Shown: positions 12,122 through 24,203, numbered from the stretch's first letter. The stretch: 64,000 nucleotides of DNA from Boswellia sacra (GCA_013180625.2 SNVD02014827.1:30448-94447), one strand, 5' to 3'. Numbers and translations are program-made. Notes: generated from the sequence alone by a model not told the origin.

Positions 12122-12763
12122 AATATATAAGAACTTGATGGAAATTAGCCTTCCTTTTTGGATGTCTAGTGGGTGATCGAATTAGCCTCTCATACCAAAT
12201 CGATAGAGAATGAAGTCTCCAAAAAGTAACCAACAAGAAAGCCAAAAGGAAGAAAATTATGAAGATATGGGGGATAAATCAGGCAAAAATTTAGGTGAGA
12301 AACAAGAAATAAATGTAGAAAGATTAGATAGAAAAGGGAGAAAGAAAGGGGACAAGTGTAGAAGAAAAGAAAGGGAGAAATTAACAGAAGAAAGAGAGAG
12401 AGAAGAACAAGAGAAAAAGAACGGAAGATAATTCAGAGCTGGAAAACCGAATTTTGTTAATTCATATTCCAAGCTTGTCAGACAATAATCAAAAACCCTT
12501 CTTATAGCGGCCAAAAACTTAAAAAAGAAAAATAACTAGGAAACAAAAAAATTATTTAATAAAAATGTATTTAATTAAATTAGGAAAAAAAATCTCAACT
12601 CTATTACAAATTAAAATCCCTAAAAATCTTTAAAATATCTTTAATTGGTTGACAAGAATATGTCTAAGAATATAGAGATTAGCCTAGAATCTTTGGGTTC
12701 ACTGAAGTAAAAAGTTTTGGAGGAACAATTTTCTTCACTAGGCAAATCCAAATGGAGTTTAAT

Positions 12764-13399
12764 TGTTGTGAAGATGAGAGGCGCACACACTCACAAGTAA
12801 CTTAAAGTGGAATTAATCTAGGAGTTTCAAGAATACACCCAAGCAAAGAAAATAAAAGAAACCAACAAGAACACAAGGATTTATACTGTTTTAGGCCATA
12901 AAAGGGATCCTACATCTAGTTGCTGGTAATGAGCAATCCATTATGGTGAAAAACAAGAAAGAATACAAGAGATTTACAAGGCAAACTAGTAGAAATTAGG
13001 TTAACTTTTAACCTAAGAAACCTCTAATTTCTCTAAACCCTTTTTCTCTAATCTATCTCTCTTCTATATCTAATAAAATGGAATAACATGTGCTTTTATA
13101 CTCCCAAGATATAATTTGTTAGAGCCAATGACTAATTGCCAAGTGTAAAAAAAAAAAGAATCTCATGAGTTACGCATGTTTCTATCTTTGCACACTTTCA
13201 GACCCGATATTGTATACCCGCACTGAGTACCTTGCGCGCCTGCATAAAATCTTGCACTCCAATGCAACCCACCTTACGTGTCAGCACGACATCTCTGCCT
13301 ACAATGTCTGATGTTACATATTTGTGTTCTCGCGCAACTCCACTTGCACTCCTGCGCAACCCCGATGACTGCACTACATAAGTTAAGTCATTCTTCACA
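12764..13399 (-). repeat. 3' LTR of copia 2 (636 bp)
   Basis: It starts TGTTGTGAAGATG and ends CATTCTTCACA. It aligns with 17549-18135 and keeps about 50 bp (around 13155-13205) that the other LTR lacks. Just outside, 13400-13415 read on the minus strand gives AAGGTGGAGATT, a typical copia polypurine tract. Confidence 0.92.
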
Positions 13400-13476
13400 A
13401 ATCTCCACCTTAGATCAAGCTTGTGTTCCATACTGTAAACCACCATCGTAAATTACCAGTCACTTCCATCTTTAAG

Positions 13477-13900
13477 CTAAAATGGTCCATACATTACTTG
13501 TATCAAATCCAAACAAGTGTTGAATTTGATACTTGTAACGAGCTTTGTAATCATATCAGTCAGATTTCTTTCAGTATGTATCTTAACTACTAAAACCTTT
13601 CCCTCAGCAACAACATCTCTAATGAAATAAAGCTTGATGTCTATATGTTTAGTTCTTTCATGATACATTTGATTTTTGGTCAAATGTATGGAGCTTTAGT
13701 TGTCACAAAACACCTTCATTTGGTCTTGTCTCAAACCTTATTCACCTACAAGCCCTTATAGCCACAATACTTCTTTGACAACCTTTATAGCAGTAATATA
13801 TTCAACCTCGGTGGTTGAAAGGGCTACAACTTATTGCAAATTAGCTTTCCAACTGATAGTGCAACCAACATGAACACATAACCAGTTAACGACTTTCTTT
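13477..13900 (-). pseudogene. Copia 2 RNase H, C-terminal part
   Basis: The minus frame 13477-13683 contains HERTKHIDIKLYFIRD, then IHTERNLTDMITKLV, the conserved copia RNase H end (HERTKHIDVKLHFIRD...NPADMLTK). Upstream residues to about 13900 continue in broken frames (e.g. SSDVEYIAAIKVVKE-like). Confidence 0.88.
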
Positions 13901-15040
13901 TGTCAATATCACCTACAAAATCTGTATCCACATAACCCAACAAGTTCTCATCAATGTTTTTACTTCTCTTGTACACTAAACCATAGCTCCAAGTACATTT
14001 GAGGTACTTAAATATCTACTTGACAGCTTCCCAATGATTTCTACCTGGATTCGCCATTAAATGACTCAATAAACTAGCTACAAATGCCAAGTCAGGCCTT
14101 ATACAGATCATGGAATACATCAAACTTTCAACAGCACTAGCAGAAGGGATTTTATCCATCTCGTCTTTCTCTACATCCGTAGTAAGAGACTGTTATGATG
14201 AAAGTTTAAAGTGAGTTAAAACCTTCTTTGCACCAACTATGTTGAACTTCTCAAGTACCTTAAGTATGTAGTCACCTTATAACAGAAATAACAAGCCTCT
14301 ATCTCTATCTCTGCTAATCCTCATCCCCAAAATCTTCTTAGCACAACCCAAATCTTTCATCTAAAATTAATTACTCAGTTGTGTTTTTTTTAGTTTTCTA
14401 ATTTTCCTCTATGTTTGTTGATGCAATAAACATGTCATCAACATACGATAACAAGAAAATCCCAACTTCATTGTTAATCCATTTGAAATAAACATAACTA
14501 TCATATTTTCTCTTGGCATACCCATGTTTGATCATAAATTCATCAAACTTCAAATGCCATTGCCTTGGTGACTGCTAAAAGCTATACAAAGATTTCTTCA
14601 ACAAACACACTTTGTCTTCGCTTCCTTCTCTCACAAAACCTTTAGGTTGTGCCATCATAACCCTCTCCTCTAAATTACCATGAAGGAATTTGATTTTGAC
14701 ATCTAACTATTCTAACTTCATGTTAAACTGAGTTACTAGAGCAAGTAGAACTCTAATAGAAGTGTGTTTCACAACAGGAGAGAAAACCTCATTAAAATCA
14801 ATGCCATTCTTTTGAGTGAATCTTTTTGCAACCAACCTAGCCTTGTACCCAGGCTTACTATCCCTACAAGCATTTTCTTTCTATTTAAATACCCATTTAC
14901 AACCTACTCCCTTTTGTCTAGTAGTGTTGTCAATCAACATCCAATATGATTCTTATTCAAATAATCTATTTCCTCATTCATTGCTTGCTGCCAAAGACTT
15001 CTATCTTTACCAGACATTACTTCCTTATAGCTTCTAAGTT
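13900..15040 (-). pseudogene. Copia 2 reverse transcriptase, heavily broken
   Basis: Translation on the minus strand gives recurrent copia RT fragments between stops, including the region that would encode the YVDDM box near 14400-14440 and a [23 protein letters not shown] stretch near 14830-14880. No single open frame spans it. The linker 14934-15467 before RT is open and includes RKYMFIGYPDGMKGYKLW. Confidence 0.8.
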
Positions 15041-15488
15041 CACTACCATAAATCTCCTTATACACAGACAATGCAAAAGCTATAAGATTAGTATAACCAT
15101 ACCTCACAAGTTCAACTTTAGTCCTCCTAACACGATCCCTTACTAGTTGATAATTGTTTAAGTCTTCAAACTCATCAAGTACTTCATCAGTATGATCATG
15201 TTCATTTGTTTCACCTGCCTTTTCGTTCTGAGAATCTCTAGTGTCATAGAGCTCCACCTCAATCTCAACTCCATATGCATCTGTAGCATCTTCATTAAGT
15301 TTGGACTGAGATTTTGAACAGCCTCCAAAGTAGAACTCCGACTCCCTAAAAGTGACACATCTAAATGTGAAACATTTTGAAGCATTTGACTTTTGCCACC
15401 ATAATTTATACCCTTTCATACCATCTGGATAGCCAATAAACATGTACTTCCTTGTTCTTGGCTCCAACTTCCCTTGTTTGATGTGTGT

Positions 15489-16260
15489 CTAAACCATACA
15501 ACTAAACGCTCTTAAATGACTGTAGCTCAGAGGCGAACTAGTCCACACTTCTTTAGGTGTCTTGAAATCAATAGCTGATGATGGATATCTATTGATCAAG
15601 TGTGCTGCTGTGTTAACTGCATCCCCCCAAAAATTCTTGGGCATACTAGCACTCAAAAACATACATCTAACCCTTTCAAAAAGTGTTCTGCTTATCCTTT
15701 CAGCCAAGCTATTTTTTGAGGTGTCCCGGTTACCGTCTTGTGCCTCACTACTTCTTCATTGTTATAAAAACGGTTGAACTCTTCACTCAAGAACTCCAAA
15801 CCATTATCGGTTCTAAACTTCTGAACCTTTCTACCTGTTTGGACCTCAACCATCCTTTTCCAATCTCTGAACCTTTGGAGTGCCTCGTCCTTCATCTTCA
15901 TGATGTATACCTATACCTTCCTTGAACAATCATCTATAATGGACATAAAGTACCTTCCTTCGCCTAAAGTTGTATGCTTAAATGGACCCCATAGATCATA
16001 ATGGAGATAACTGAGAGTCTATCTAGCAGTGTAAGATGAGAAAGTGAATTTTACCCTCACAGCCTTGCCAAGTACACAATGCTCACAAAACTCCAATTTT
16101 CTTAACTTGTCTTCATACAACAAACCTTACTTCTACAACTCATGAAGCCCTCTTTCACTCATATGGCCAAGCCTCTTATGCCATAAGTAGACTTTATCAT
16201 CTATAGCTAAAATCAAACCCGCTTATCCAATTATAATGCCACCTCAGAGAATATACGGGT
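15489..16260 (-). pseudogene. Copia 2 integrase, frameshifted
   Basis: The core is split at about 15700. 15692-15901 reads KVQKFRTDNGLEFLSEEF (second Asp). The expected PQQNGLAER block is interrupted by a shift, and 15489-15707 resumes with AERISRTLFERVRCMFLSA and FWGDAVNTAAHLINRYPSSA. The pre-integrase HHCC region is recognisable around 16130-16240 (HERGLHEL-type). The catalytic Glu falls at the frame break. Confidence 0.9.
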
Positions 16261-16521
16261 CATTTTCTCTCACACCTTTTACCACAACCAAGGATCCTCT
16301 TGTAACTTTCAAGATATCATCCTGCCATTTATAACTATAGCCATTGGAATCAAGTGTACTATCAAATTCCTCTTTAACTTAAGAATGTGCCTCACATTTG
16401 ACAAAACTCTTTCCATACTATTATGAGTCTTAATCCGAATTGTTCCTATGCCTATCACACTACAAGCTTTGTTATCACCCAGTAGAAATTTTCCACCATT
16501 AATCTTCTCATGAGATTCAAG

Positions 16522-17420
16522 TCATCTTCTATTAGGTGTCATGTGAAATGAACAATCGGAGTCTAGAACCCATTGCCTTTCCAAGTTTTTAGTTGTCACA
16601 ACCAACACATCATAACTCTCATATCCATCCTCCATAATAGCAACATCACCCTTTTCTTGCTCTTTACCTTTCCCATTCTCTTTCCTATTGGGACAAAGCC
16701 TCCTAGTATGCCCTTCCTCATGACAATGAAGATATTTTATAGCTTTCTTCCCTTTCAATTTAGACCTTGAGTGTGACTTTCCCTTATAATCTCTTTGATC
16801 ACTCCTACCTCTAACATGCAGCCCTTCACCTAAGTGTTCACCCATTTCATTCTTCCTTTGGAGGTCTTTTGAATTCAACGCATTAACAACATCATCAAGT
16901 GATAATGTTTCCCTACCATGCTTTAAAATATCTACAAAATTATCATGTGATTTTGGAAGAGAATGCAACAACACTAATGCCTTATCTTCGTCATCATATT
17001 CAATTTGTATGTTATCTAAATCTAAGCCCAGCTTGTCAAATTCATCAATGTGGTCTTGCAAGTTCTTATCCTCATTGATTTTGAATATAAAGAATTAATC
17101 TTTCAAATATAACCTACTAGATAAGTTCTTAGTCATATAAAGACTCTCAAGCTTTAACTATACCTCAGCCACAGTTTTCATCCTAGAAACTTGATCAACA
17201 CCTTGTCACTCAAAAAGAGAATTAGCATGTTGTAAGCCTTTTTTATGATGTTTTTCTTCTTCTCAATACTATAGCTATCAGGCATCTTGCTTTCACCTCT
17301 AAGAGCTTAAACCAATCCTAAGTTGTTAAGCAAAGCCAACATCTTTATTCTCCAAATAGCAAAGTCGTTGGTACCATCAAACTTCTCAATCTCATGCTTG
17401 GTAGTTGATGTAGCCATCAT
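16522..17420 (-). pseudogene. Copia 2 gag and protease
   Basis: gag starts at 17420 with MMATSTTKHEIEKFDGTNDF and meets an in-frame stop after about 37 codons. The long open piece 16522-17061 covers the UBN2 end, a basic linker and a zinc knuckle reading YLHCHEEGHTRRLC, where the first Cys is Tyr. It ends with the protease motif WVLDSDCSFHMTPNR, where DSG has become DSD. Both changes should inactivate the products. Confidence 0.88.
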
Positions 17421-17530
17421 AAGAATTTCGTCAAACACCTTTCATACTGTGCAAATAAGACTTATGAATTTTATCAAACACTTATTGTACTAAGAAGTTA
17501 ACCACCAAAAAACTCTAAATCAACCGTAAC

Positions 17531-17546
17531 CAGGCTCTGATACCAA
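17531..17546 (-). promoter_or_regulatory. Copia 2 primer-binding site (initiator tRNA-Met)
   Basis: The minus strand reads TTGGTATCAGAGCCTG, a perfect match to the usual plant copia primer site, 2 bp from the LTR end. Confidence 0.95.
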
Positions 17547-17548
17547 TT

Positions 17549-18135
17549 CGTTATGAAGATGAGAGCGCACACACTCACAAGTAACTTAAAACAGAATTAA
17601 TCTATGAGTTTCAAGCACACACCTAAGTAAAGAAAATAAAAGAAAAAAATAAGAATAGAAGGATTTATACCGGTTTAAACCATAAAAGTGATCATCCATC
17701 TAGTTGTTGGTGACGAGGAATCCACTATGGTGCAAAGACAAGAGAGTACAAAGATTTCCAAGGCAAACTAGTAGAAATTAGGTTAACTTTCAACCTAGGA
17801 AACCCCTAATTTCTTTAAACCCTTTCTCTCTAATCTATCTTGCTTCTATATCTGATGCAATGGAATAACACATACTTTAATACCTCTAAGATATAATTTG
17901 TGAGAGCCAATGACTAATTGCCAAGTGAAAAAAAAAAAACTGATATTGCAAACCCTCGTAGAGTATCTTACACGCCTATGCAAAATCTTACGCTCCAACA
18001 CACCCTACCTTATGCACCAGCGTGAGGTCTCTACCTGCAATGTCTGATGTAGCATACTTGTATTCCCATGTAACTCCACTTGCATTCTTGCACAACCCTG
18101 ATGACTGCACTATGCAAGTTGAGCCATTCCTCACA
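17549..18135 (-). repeat. 5' LTR of copia 2 (587 bp)
   Basis: It aligns throughout with 12764-13399. Its terminal TG has become CG, and it lacks about 50 bp found in the partner. It ends ATTCCTCACA, then returns to unit A sequence. The number of differences between the LTRs shows an old insertion. Confidence 0.92.
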
Positions 18136-18808
18136 CTTATAAATGTAAGTCTTTAGTTCGTTGTAGACCAAACTTTATACTTCGTGACTCCATTGTAAAC
18201 TTAATTGGCCCCAAGATATTGGCTTACGTTGAACCCTGTTAAAAGCCATGGTATTATCTGTTATGTGATTTCTTTTTTATTTCTATCTTGTGGTTGATTT
18301 TGTTTGCACACTCAGATTTAACATTGAGTACAAGCATTGAGATGCATAACTTTATTCTTCCTACTATAGTGATGTTTTTTTCATATAGATGCTTCCATAT
18401 ATAACTTATGAATAATATTATTTCGAATCAAGATTTGTAAATGAATATTGTTACAAAATTTTATAATTTTATGTTTTACATTCTTTTTGTCTCGTCAAAT
18501 TTGATTTAATCATATAGATTTGTCAATTTTGAATTATTAACACTATTAGTTTTAGGAAAAAGACCATAGTGTAAAAATCTTAATAAAAGTAATTTGCCAA
18601 CAAGAAAGTGCATGTAAAAGAGAGAAATTTGTAAAATTGGGTAAAGAAACCTCTAAATGTTAATTATGATAAATATATAATGGCAAAGTAAAAGGTGATG
18701 TATATCACTATTATTTACTACTGCAAGTCCATAAAATTATGGAGATGCATCCACTGGAGTAAACATAATCAACAATGAAATCATCAACTTAACTTAGCTA
18801 TATGTAAG

Positions 18809-18952
18809 CTAGGGGTTCTTCATTTTATGACCACCGCAACATTCAGGATCATGTCTACAACAAAAAGAAACACCTCCATGACTTATATTGACGAAAGTTA
18901 AAAAAAGTAAAAGCATCATCAATAGTATCTTCAAGAGAAACTTCATAATCAT
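18809..18952 (-). CDS. Candidate short secreted cysteine-rich peptide (47 aa)
   Basis: I do not recognise the family. The frame starts at an ATG at 18952 and stops at TAG (18809-18811). The first 20 residues, MIMKFLLKILLMMLLLFLTF, form a strong signal-peptide-like hydrophobic core after one Lys-containing start. A likely cleavage site lies near NISHG (residues 22-26). The remainder, starting GVSFCCRHDPECCGG and ending KMKNP, holds four Cys as CC-x5-CC, enough for two disulfides. It would act outside the cell if made. Unit B carries a paralogue with the same C-terminal frame but broken upstream (25439-25599). A longer frame in another phase (18855-19061) overlaps it and has no such organisation. 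No promoter, transcript or selection evidence is visible, and a chance frame of this size is possible. Confidence 0.4.
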   Translation of the reverse strand: MIMKFLLKILLMMLLLFLTFVNISHGGVSFCCRHDPECCGGHKMKNP

Positions 18953-19542
18953 AGAGTCTTCCATTGATACTCACCAAAAGAGAGCTAACAAGTTTTAGTA
19001 CTTCAAAGATCTTCATGAATATTGAACTTTGTATATGATACGGTATTAGAAGAAAAGTCATGATATATATATATATGCTTCAAAGGTTGTTAGAGAAAAC
19101 ATATCAATAAGTATGTGTAATATTTAAAAAAGGAATTCTTTGAAAATCAATCATTCAAAACCAATTAATAAATATACTAACCAACTGATTATCCATAAAC
19201 AGATAGTAACATATATAAAACTTTAAAATTAGAAAACAAATTATTGCTTTACAATAAGCCAATTTAATAGATGTGTTTACCCGAAATAGAGTCTGAAAAA
19301 ATAAATTTATATTGCATATATATAAACTAAGGAATGTATATGTATATAAGGTAATTTAGTTTAATGTCATATCGATTTGGAATAAGAACCTTAGGATATA
19401 TACTTAAAGGATTCGGATCCTCTCCTTATCTCATTTGTCTTAAGCTTTTGAAGATCAATAGAATATTATATGGTAAAGATTTTTCAGCTAACTCTTTTTT
19501 TTCATTAGAATATTGTATGGTAAAGATTTTTTAGTTAACTCT

Positions 19543-19769
19543 CTTTTTTTTGTTTTTTGGGTAACCAAGGTGTCCAGGCTAGCTTATGCGTACGTCAACT
19601 AATCCTCAAGAGAGTCTAGTGTAACCACAACCCACTGTCACGATCTTCCACTTAAATCATGAGATAGACCTTTGTGAACCCTTGTGAGGAATCAAATCCA
19701 AGACCTCATAATCATATTACCACTCTATCCTTGGTGCGCCCTTGCCACTAGGATAACCTACTGTGGATC
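19543..19769 (-). mobile_element. tRNA-derived SINE (about 227 bp), Au-like
   Basis: Read on the minus strand it has a tRNA-like head with an A box in GGTTATCCTAGTGGCAAGG and a B box in GGATTTGATTCC, and ends TGGACACCTTGGTTAC followed by an A-rich tail (poly-T on the plus strand). This end is that of the plant Au SINE type. AGTTAACTCT flanks it on both sides (19533-19542 and 19770-19779) as a 10-bp target duplication. A truncated relative is at 50463-50590. Confidence 0.88.
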
Positions 19770-20211
19770 AGTTAACTCTTTATGATTAAAGACCATAATA
19801 TACTTAACTCTTTCCTTATTAAAGAGGCTAAAAATATTTAACTCTTTCCTTATTAAACATCTAAAATAGTTAATAGTTATTAATAGTATGATATTTCCAA
19901 TTTATGATGCTACTCTTGCTTGTCAATATATTTGTTATCATATATGTTCTGAAGTATGAGGTTTTAAAGATTAATGAACGATAAATTAAGTGACAACTTA
20001 ATGTACATTTGAATATATTAAATTAATTTATCTTATCAAGTAGAATAATTGTAGTATAAGAATTATGTAATCGTTTAATCTATAAACGATTAAATATTTG
20101 CAAACTTGAATCAGTTGTAAAATTAATAATAATAATAATAATAACAACAACAACAATAAAATCACTGGGCAGTCCCTGCTAGTCTACATGGGTCCATCCA
20201 TAAAGCATTTA

Positions 20212-21308
20212 GGCTACGTTTGGGAGCTAGGACTGGATGGACTATGTTTAAGGACATGGACTGGAACTGGAATAGATTGAAACAAGAATTTGGGACTGGA
20301 TTATATTTATTATTATCTTATGTTTAGTGTAATATAAGACTAGACTATATATGGTATTATCTTATGTTTGGTATAATATAGGATTGAAGTATATTATTAT
20401 ATGACAATTTTTAAGAAATAAATTTTAAAACATAAATTTGTTTAATTTTTAGTTAAAATTAATTTGAATAAAAATTAATTTAATTATTATACAATATTTT
20501 ATAATATTATATTAATTTTTATTTAAGAATATAATATATTTATATTTATCATATTATAATTCTATTAAATTATTAATTGTATAATAATTGTTTATATAAT
20601 AATAATTATTATTATTATTATATATTATAAAAAATTATTTATTATGTAATAAATTTATTTTATAATATTTTACTTATTTATTTTTATTTTATTATAATTT
20701 TAATTTTAAAATAAAATTATTTTAAATATAAATTATTTAAGGTGATTATTAATGGTATGATAATAGAAATTTTTATTGTATTTAAATATTTATTTAATAA
20801 TATTTTAGTTATTTATTTCAGATTTTATTATTTATATTAATTTTAGTCATGAAAATAATATTGATTTTTAATATAAATTATTTTAAATAGTTATTAATAT
20901 TGTAATATTATATATTCTATTTTAATATTTATATAATAACATTTTAGTTATTTATTTACTATTATATTATTATTTGTGTTAATTTTAATCATAAAAATAA
21001 TATTATTTTTAAATATAAATTATTTAATATAATTATTAATAATGTGACCATAAGTATTTATTGCAATTTAATATTTATGTAATAATATTTATTTAAAAAA
21101 GGGGAGGTTGTCCCAATTTTACGGGACTCCGAAACCCTCCTCTATCCTGGGTCTCTGGAGTCCCGTACAACTGGGACTGAAAGGGGGCTTGGGGACAAAA
21201 TTTTGTTCTGGCCTATTTCCCTTAAAAAGTGAACCAAACAAAGGGCTTGGGACAAATTTTTAAAAAATAGTCCAGTCTCGCTTTTAGTCCCGCTCCCAGA
21301 GCATGGCC
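20212..21308. mobile_element. TIR element, PIF/Harbinger- or hAT-like (about 1.1 kb)
   Basis: The left end reads GGCTACGTTTGGGAGCTAGG and the complement of the right end GGCCATGCTCTGGGAGCGGG, with GGGACT and GACTGGACTA-like blocks further in. The interior (20400-21090) is extremely AT-rich and holds no coding frame. The flanks TTA and TTT are a possible 3-bp duplication. It is nested in the Mutator-like element. Confidence 0.7.
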
Positions 21309-22710
21309 TTTGGTAGATGACATAGAAGCTAGAAGGGATCGATTTTACATTTTAGTAATGTATACTGACCATTATGAGTATTTTGTCATTCTCTTTACAT
21401 TTAAAATTCTTCTAGTTTTCTACCTTACATCTCCAACATAGGTGAATGTATTTTGTTTTGTATCTCATTTTGTGTTAGTAAAGAGTTAAATATTTTTCGG
21501 TCTTTGATAAGGAAAGAGTTAAATGTATTTTGGCCTTTGATGAGAAAGAGTTAAATGAAAAAAAAAATCTTAACCGTACAATATCCTAATTGCCAAGTGT
21601 CACAAGATCCTTAAAAGCTTAGAAAAAATGAGATGAGGAGAGGATCCAAAAATGAGATGAGGAGAGGATCCAAGTGCATACTTAAAATGTATAGCAAAAA
21701 CTTATTAGGAATCAATCATGATTAGAAACAATTTTATATTATATTTACAAGTTATAAATAAATAGGGGCATACATTAACATCATTAAGTACCAGTACATG
21801 ACAAATAATTTTAAAGAACAATTCTAGATATATAACCAACTTGTACAACTAAAGCCATGCAATCTGACTTGGCACAAAGTAATTAGATAGATGGGTCTCA
21901 TTTTATTTATTAAAAATTATTTAGTTTTCTTTCCATTTTTATCACCTAGTGTATTTTTGCCACATCCAGTTGTATGGATTTGGTTGTTTGGGTTGGTTGG
22001 CTGCATGGATTTGGTTGTTTGGATAGTTATATACCTAGAAGTACTCAATTATAAAAGAATGTATGAATTCAACTTACCAATAAAAATAAAGTTTATTACT
22101 AGCTAAAATACCCATATATAATACTATTTACTAATAAGGACAGAATAAAAAGATTACATTAAATTATACTACTATATGCGTCCCTTTTATCATATAACCA
22201 TTCAGTTAAAAACAATTGATTCTTGTATGAATTAAAAACAATTAACATCCTCAAATGGATTTATTAAAGAGATGAATAAACATCCTCAAATGGATTTATT
22301 AAAAGTCCAATAATGTTAGATCTTCTAAAATGTAGTCCTTAATAATCTTTGTTCTATTGGAATGATATTGGAATCTATCAAGTTTCCTCTTTCCTCATAG
22401 GATTGATAACCACTACTTGATAGGTTAAATGATTTCATTTTCTTCAGATTTGAAGTAATTGTTGTTCGATTAATGATTCAAGAATGTGTATAAAAAAAAT
22501 AAAGAAAGAAAGAAAGAAAGAAAATATATGTTTCATAGGAGAGCTAGGTATATAAATTATTTTTTTATTTTTTGAAAAAGAAAAAAGGTGCTAGCTATGT
22601 TTTTTTCTTCTATACGCAATATCTTCTAGTTTCTCCAATCTGTAATCAAATTTCAAAGGCAATCTATAAGGGAATGCATGGAAACCAATATTGAAGTATG
22701 GAAACCATTA

Positions 22711-23914
22711 TAGCGATGGAGCCAATTAAGGCCCAGGAGGGGCAGTTGCCCATTCTCAACTTTTCAAAATTCCTAAATCCTCCATAACTATTTTATAAAA
22801 TAACTACATTCCTCTGCTGTTTATAATCCCATAAAGTCATATTTCCTGCTTTGAGCCTATTAAAATCCAATATATCTTAAACAAAACCCATAATGTTTCT
22901 ATCCTTAACTAATTAAAGGATTCTTAAAACTAATTAAGTCCATAACTTAGCTTTTAAAAAATTAAAAGGAAAAACTTCCTACAATAACCCTTTATTTTCA
23001 AATCTAAAGTCTAAATAACCATGTTCAATAATTCTTTTATTATTGAATATGGTTGAGTACCAACAACTTTTCACAACTCTTTTATTTCTTCTTGTTATAC
23101 AATTACATACCCTAACCATTTATAAGAGTGTGTGTAAATATATATAGGTGTGTATTGTTCTAATTATGAACTAATAATCCATAATATATGCAAGAATTTA
23201 TATAAAAAAATAAGGTTATAAATCATTTCCTTTATATATATATTATAATATAAATTTTTTTGTTAAATTTTTTATATAAATTTGTGACTAGCTCTGCATT
23301 CATTATTAATGTGATGGTTGTGAGATCAATGGAGTTAAAAGGTACTCATTTTTACTTATAACAATTCAATAATTTCACAACTATTAGTTTAGAGTGAATA
23401 TTTGGCCATGGATTTACGCAAAATTATCTAGATATATATTATATATATGGATGTTTGGCTAAAAGAGAGATGATAAGTTTATGACTAAAAGAGTGATAGT
23501 TCTACCAATAGTGCTAAGCTGGAAAGACTACCTTCAGCTTTGCTAGCTCATAAGCTAAAATATCTTGTACAATCTCATTATGGTTGTTACTAAGCTGGAA
23601 AGACCACCTTCAAGTCTGTTGGCTCATGAGCTAAAATGTCTTGTACAATCTTATCATAGTCGTTACATAAACAATTGTAGAATCCATATTCTTTTATAAC
23701 AACAACCTTTTGTTTTTAAATTTGAAGTCTAAATATAAATGAATATTTGTTTTCAAATTTCAAGTCTAAACAACCATATTCAGTATCCCTCTTTTTGTCT
23801 CAAATCAAGATCAAATACTTAGGTAAAACAAATTCGTGTTCATAAGTATGATTATGTAAAAATTATTACTTTTTGAAATTGCCCCCCTTTAATGAAATTT
23901 TTGGCTCTGTCCCT
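22711..23914. mobile_element. hAT-like non-autonomous element (about 1.2 kb)
   Basis: The left end is TAGCGATGGAGCCA and the complement of the right end TAGGGACAGAGCCA. GAAACCAT (22701-22708) and GAAACCAA (23915-23922) flank it as a nearly perfect 8-bp duplication. Unit B reads straight through the corresponding site near 29670. No transposase frame is visible. Inside, 23515-23666 is a direct 76-bp duplication starting TAAGCTGGAAAGAC. Confidence 0.8.
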
Positions 23915-24009
23915 AGAAACCAAGATTTAAAATGAAAATACATGTTGACCAACACGTCGATGAATGGATGTTTATATATTTTAATGCTAAAAACTTGATA
24001 GAAAGAGTA

Positions 24010-24203
24010 ATGCTACATTTACAACTATCTACAATTCATTTTTTATATAACATAGTTGACAAAATATCACTAGATGTGTAAAAATTAAAAATAAATAAAT
24101 AAGTTAAGTCCAATAACATGGTAATTACCCATCCAATGATATCTTAGTAACTCAATTTGTATAAGATGATGGTTATAAATGAGTTGTACTTGTAGTATTA
24201 TTC
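24010..24203. mobile_element. MITE (about 195 bp)
   Basis: The left end AATGCTACATTTACAACT faces a right end whose complement reads AATACTACAAGTACAACTC. It has no coding capacity. It belongs with the AATGCTAC-type ends seen at 29031, 50771 and 56997. Confidence 0.6.

Larger units (their letters stand above)
12764..18135 (-). mobile_element. Ty1/copia retrotransposon 2, both LTRs present, decayed
   Basis: It has two LTRs (12764-13399 and 17549-18135), a canonical tRNA-Met primer site next to the right LTR and a polypurine tract next to the left one, so it reads on the minus strand. gag, protease, integrase, RT and RNase H lie in copia order but are split by stops and shifts. Unit B has the uninterrupted site near 24850, which confirms the insertion. 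The flanks TTAAT and TTATA are only partly alike, so the target duplication has decayed or been lost. Confidence 0.95.
19409..21677. mobile_element. Mutator-like TIR element (2269 bp) with 9-bp target duplication
   Basis: ATACTTAAA flanks both ends (19400-19408 and 21678-21686), and unit B lacks the insertion. The left TIR includes GGATCCTCTCCTTATCTCAT and the complement of the right end includes GGATCCTCTCCTCATCTCAT, followed by matching AAGCTTTT. The right terminus is duplicated (a GAGATGAGGAGAGGATCC block twice in 21625-21672). A 9-bp duplication is typical of the Mutator superfamily. No transposase is present, so it is non-autonomous. It carries a SINE and a PIF-like element. Confidence 0.85.
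12180..24000 (+). repeat. Tandem unit A (expanded by insertions)
   Basis: Homologous blocks to unit B occur in the same order: 12190-12763, 18136-19408, 21687-22700 and 23915-24000 against 24257-24850, 24853-26040, 26025-29690 and 30150-30230. With the copia (12764-18135), Mutator-like (19409-21677) and hAT-like (22711-23914) insertions removed, the unit is roughly 3 kb. Its early part, with a CATAGATATAGGCC-like stretch and GAACCACGTTAAA in unit B, resembles a copia LTR, so the unit may itself include an older retroelement. Confidence 0.75.

Noticed and set aside
12210..12514. Open frames on both strands (73 and 85 codons) rich in Lys/Glu or Ser/Leu/Phe
   Set aside because: Low-complexity translations of a purine-rich tract, not conserved as frames in the other unit copies.
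18855..19061. 68-codon frame overlapping the short peptide
   Set aside because: The unit B copy breaks it early and it shows no domain. The overlapping 47-codon frame has the better organised product.
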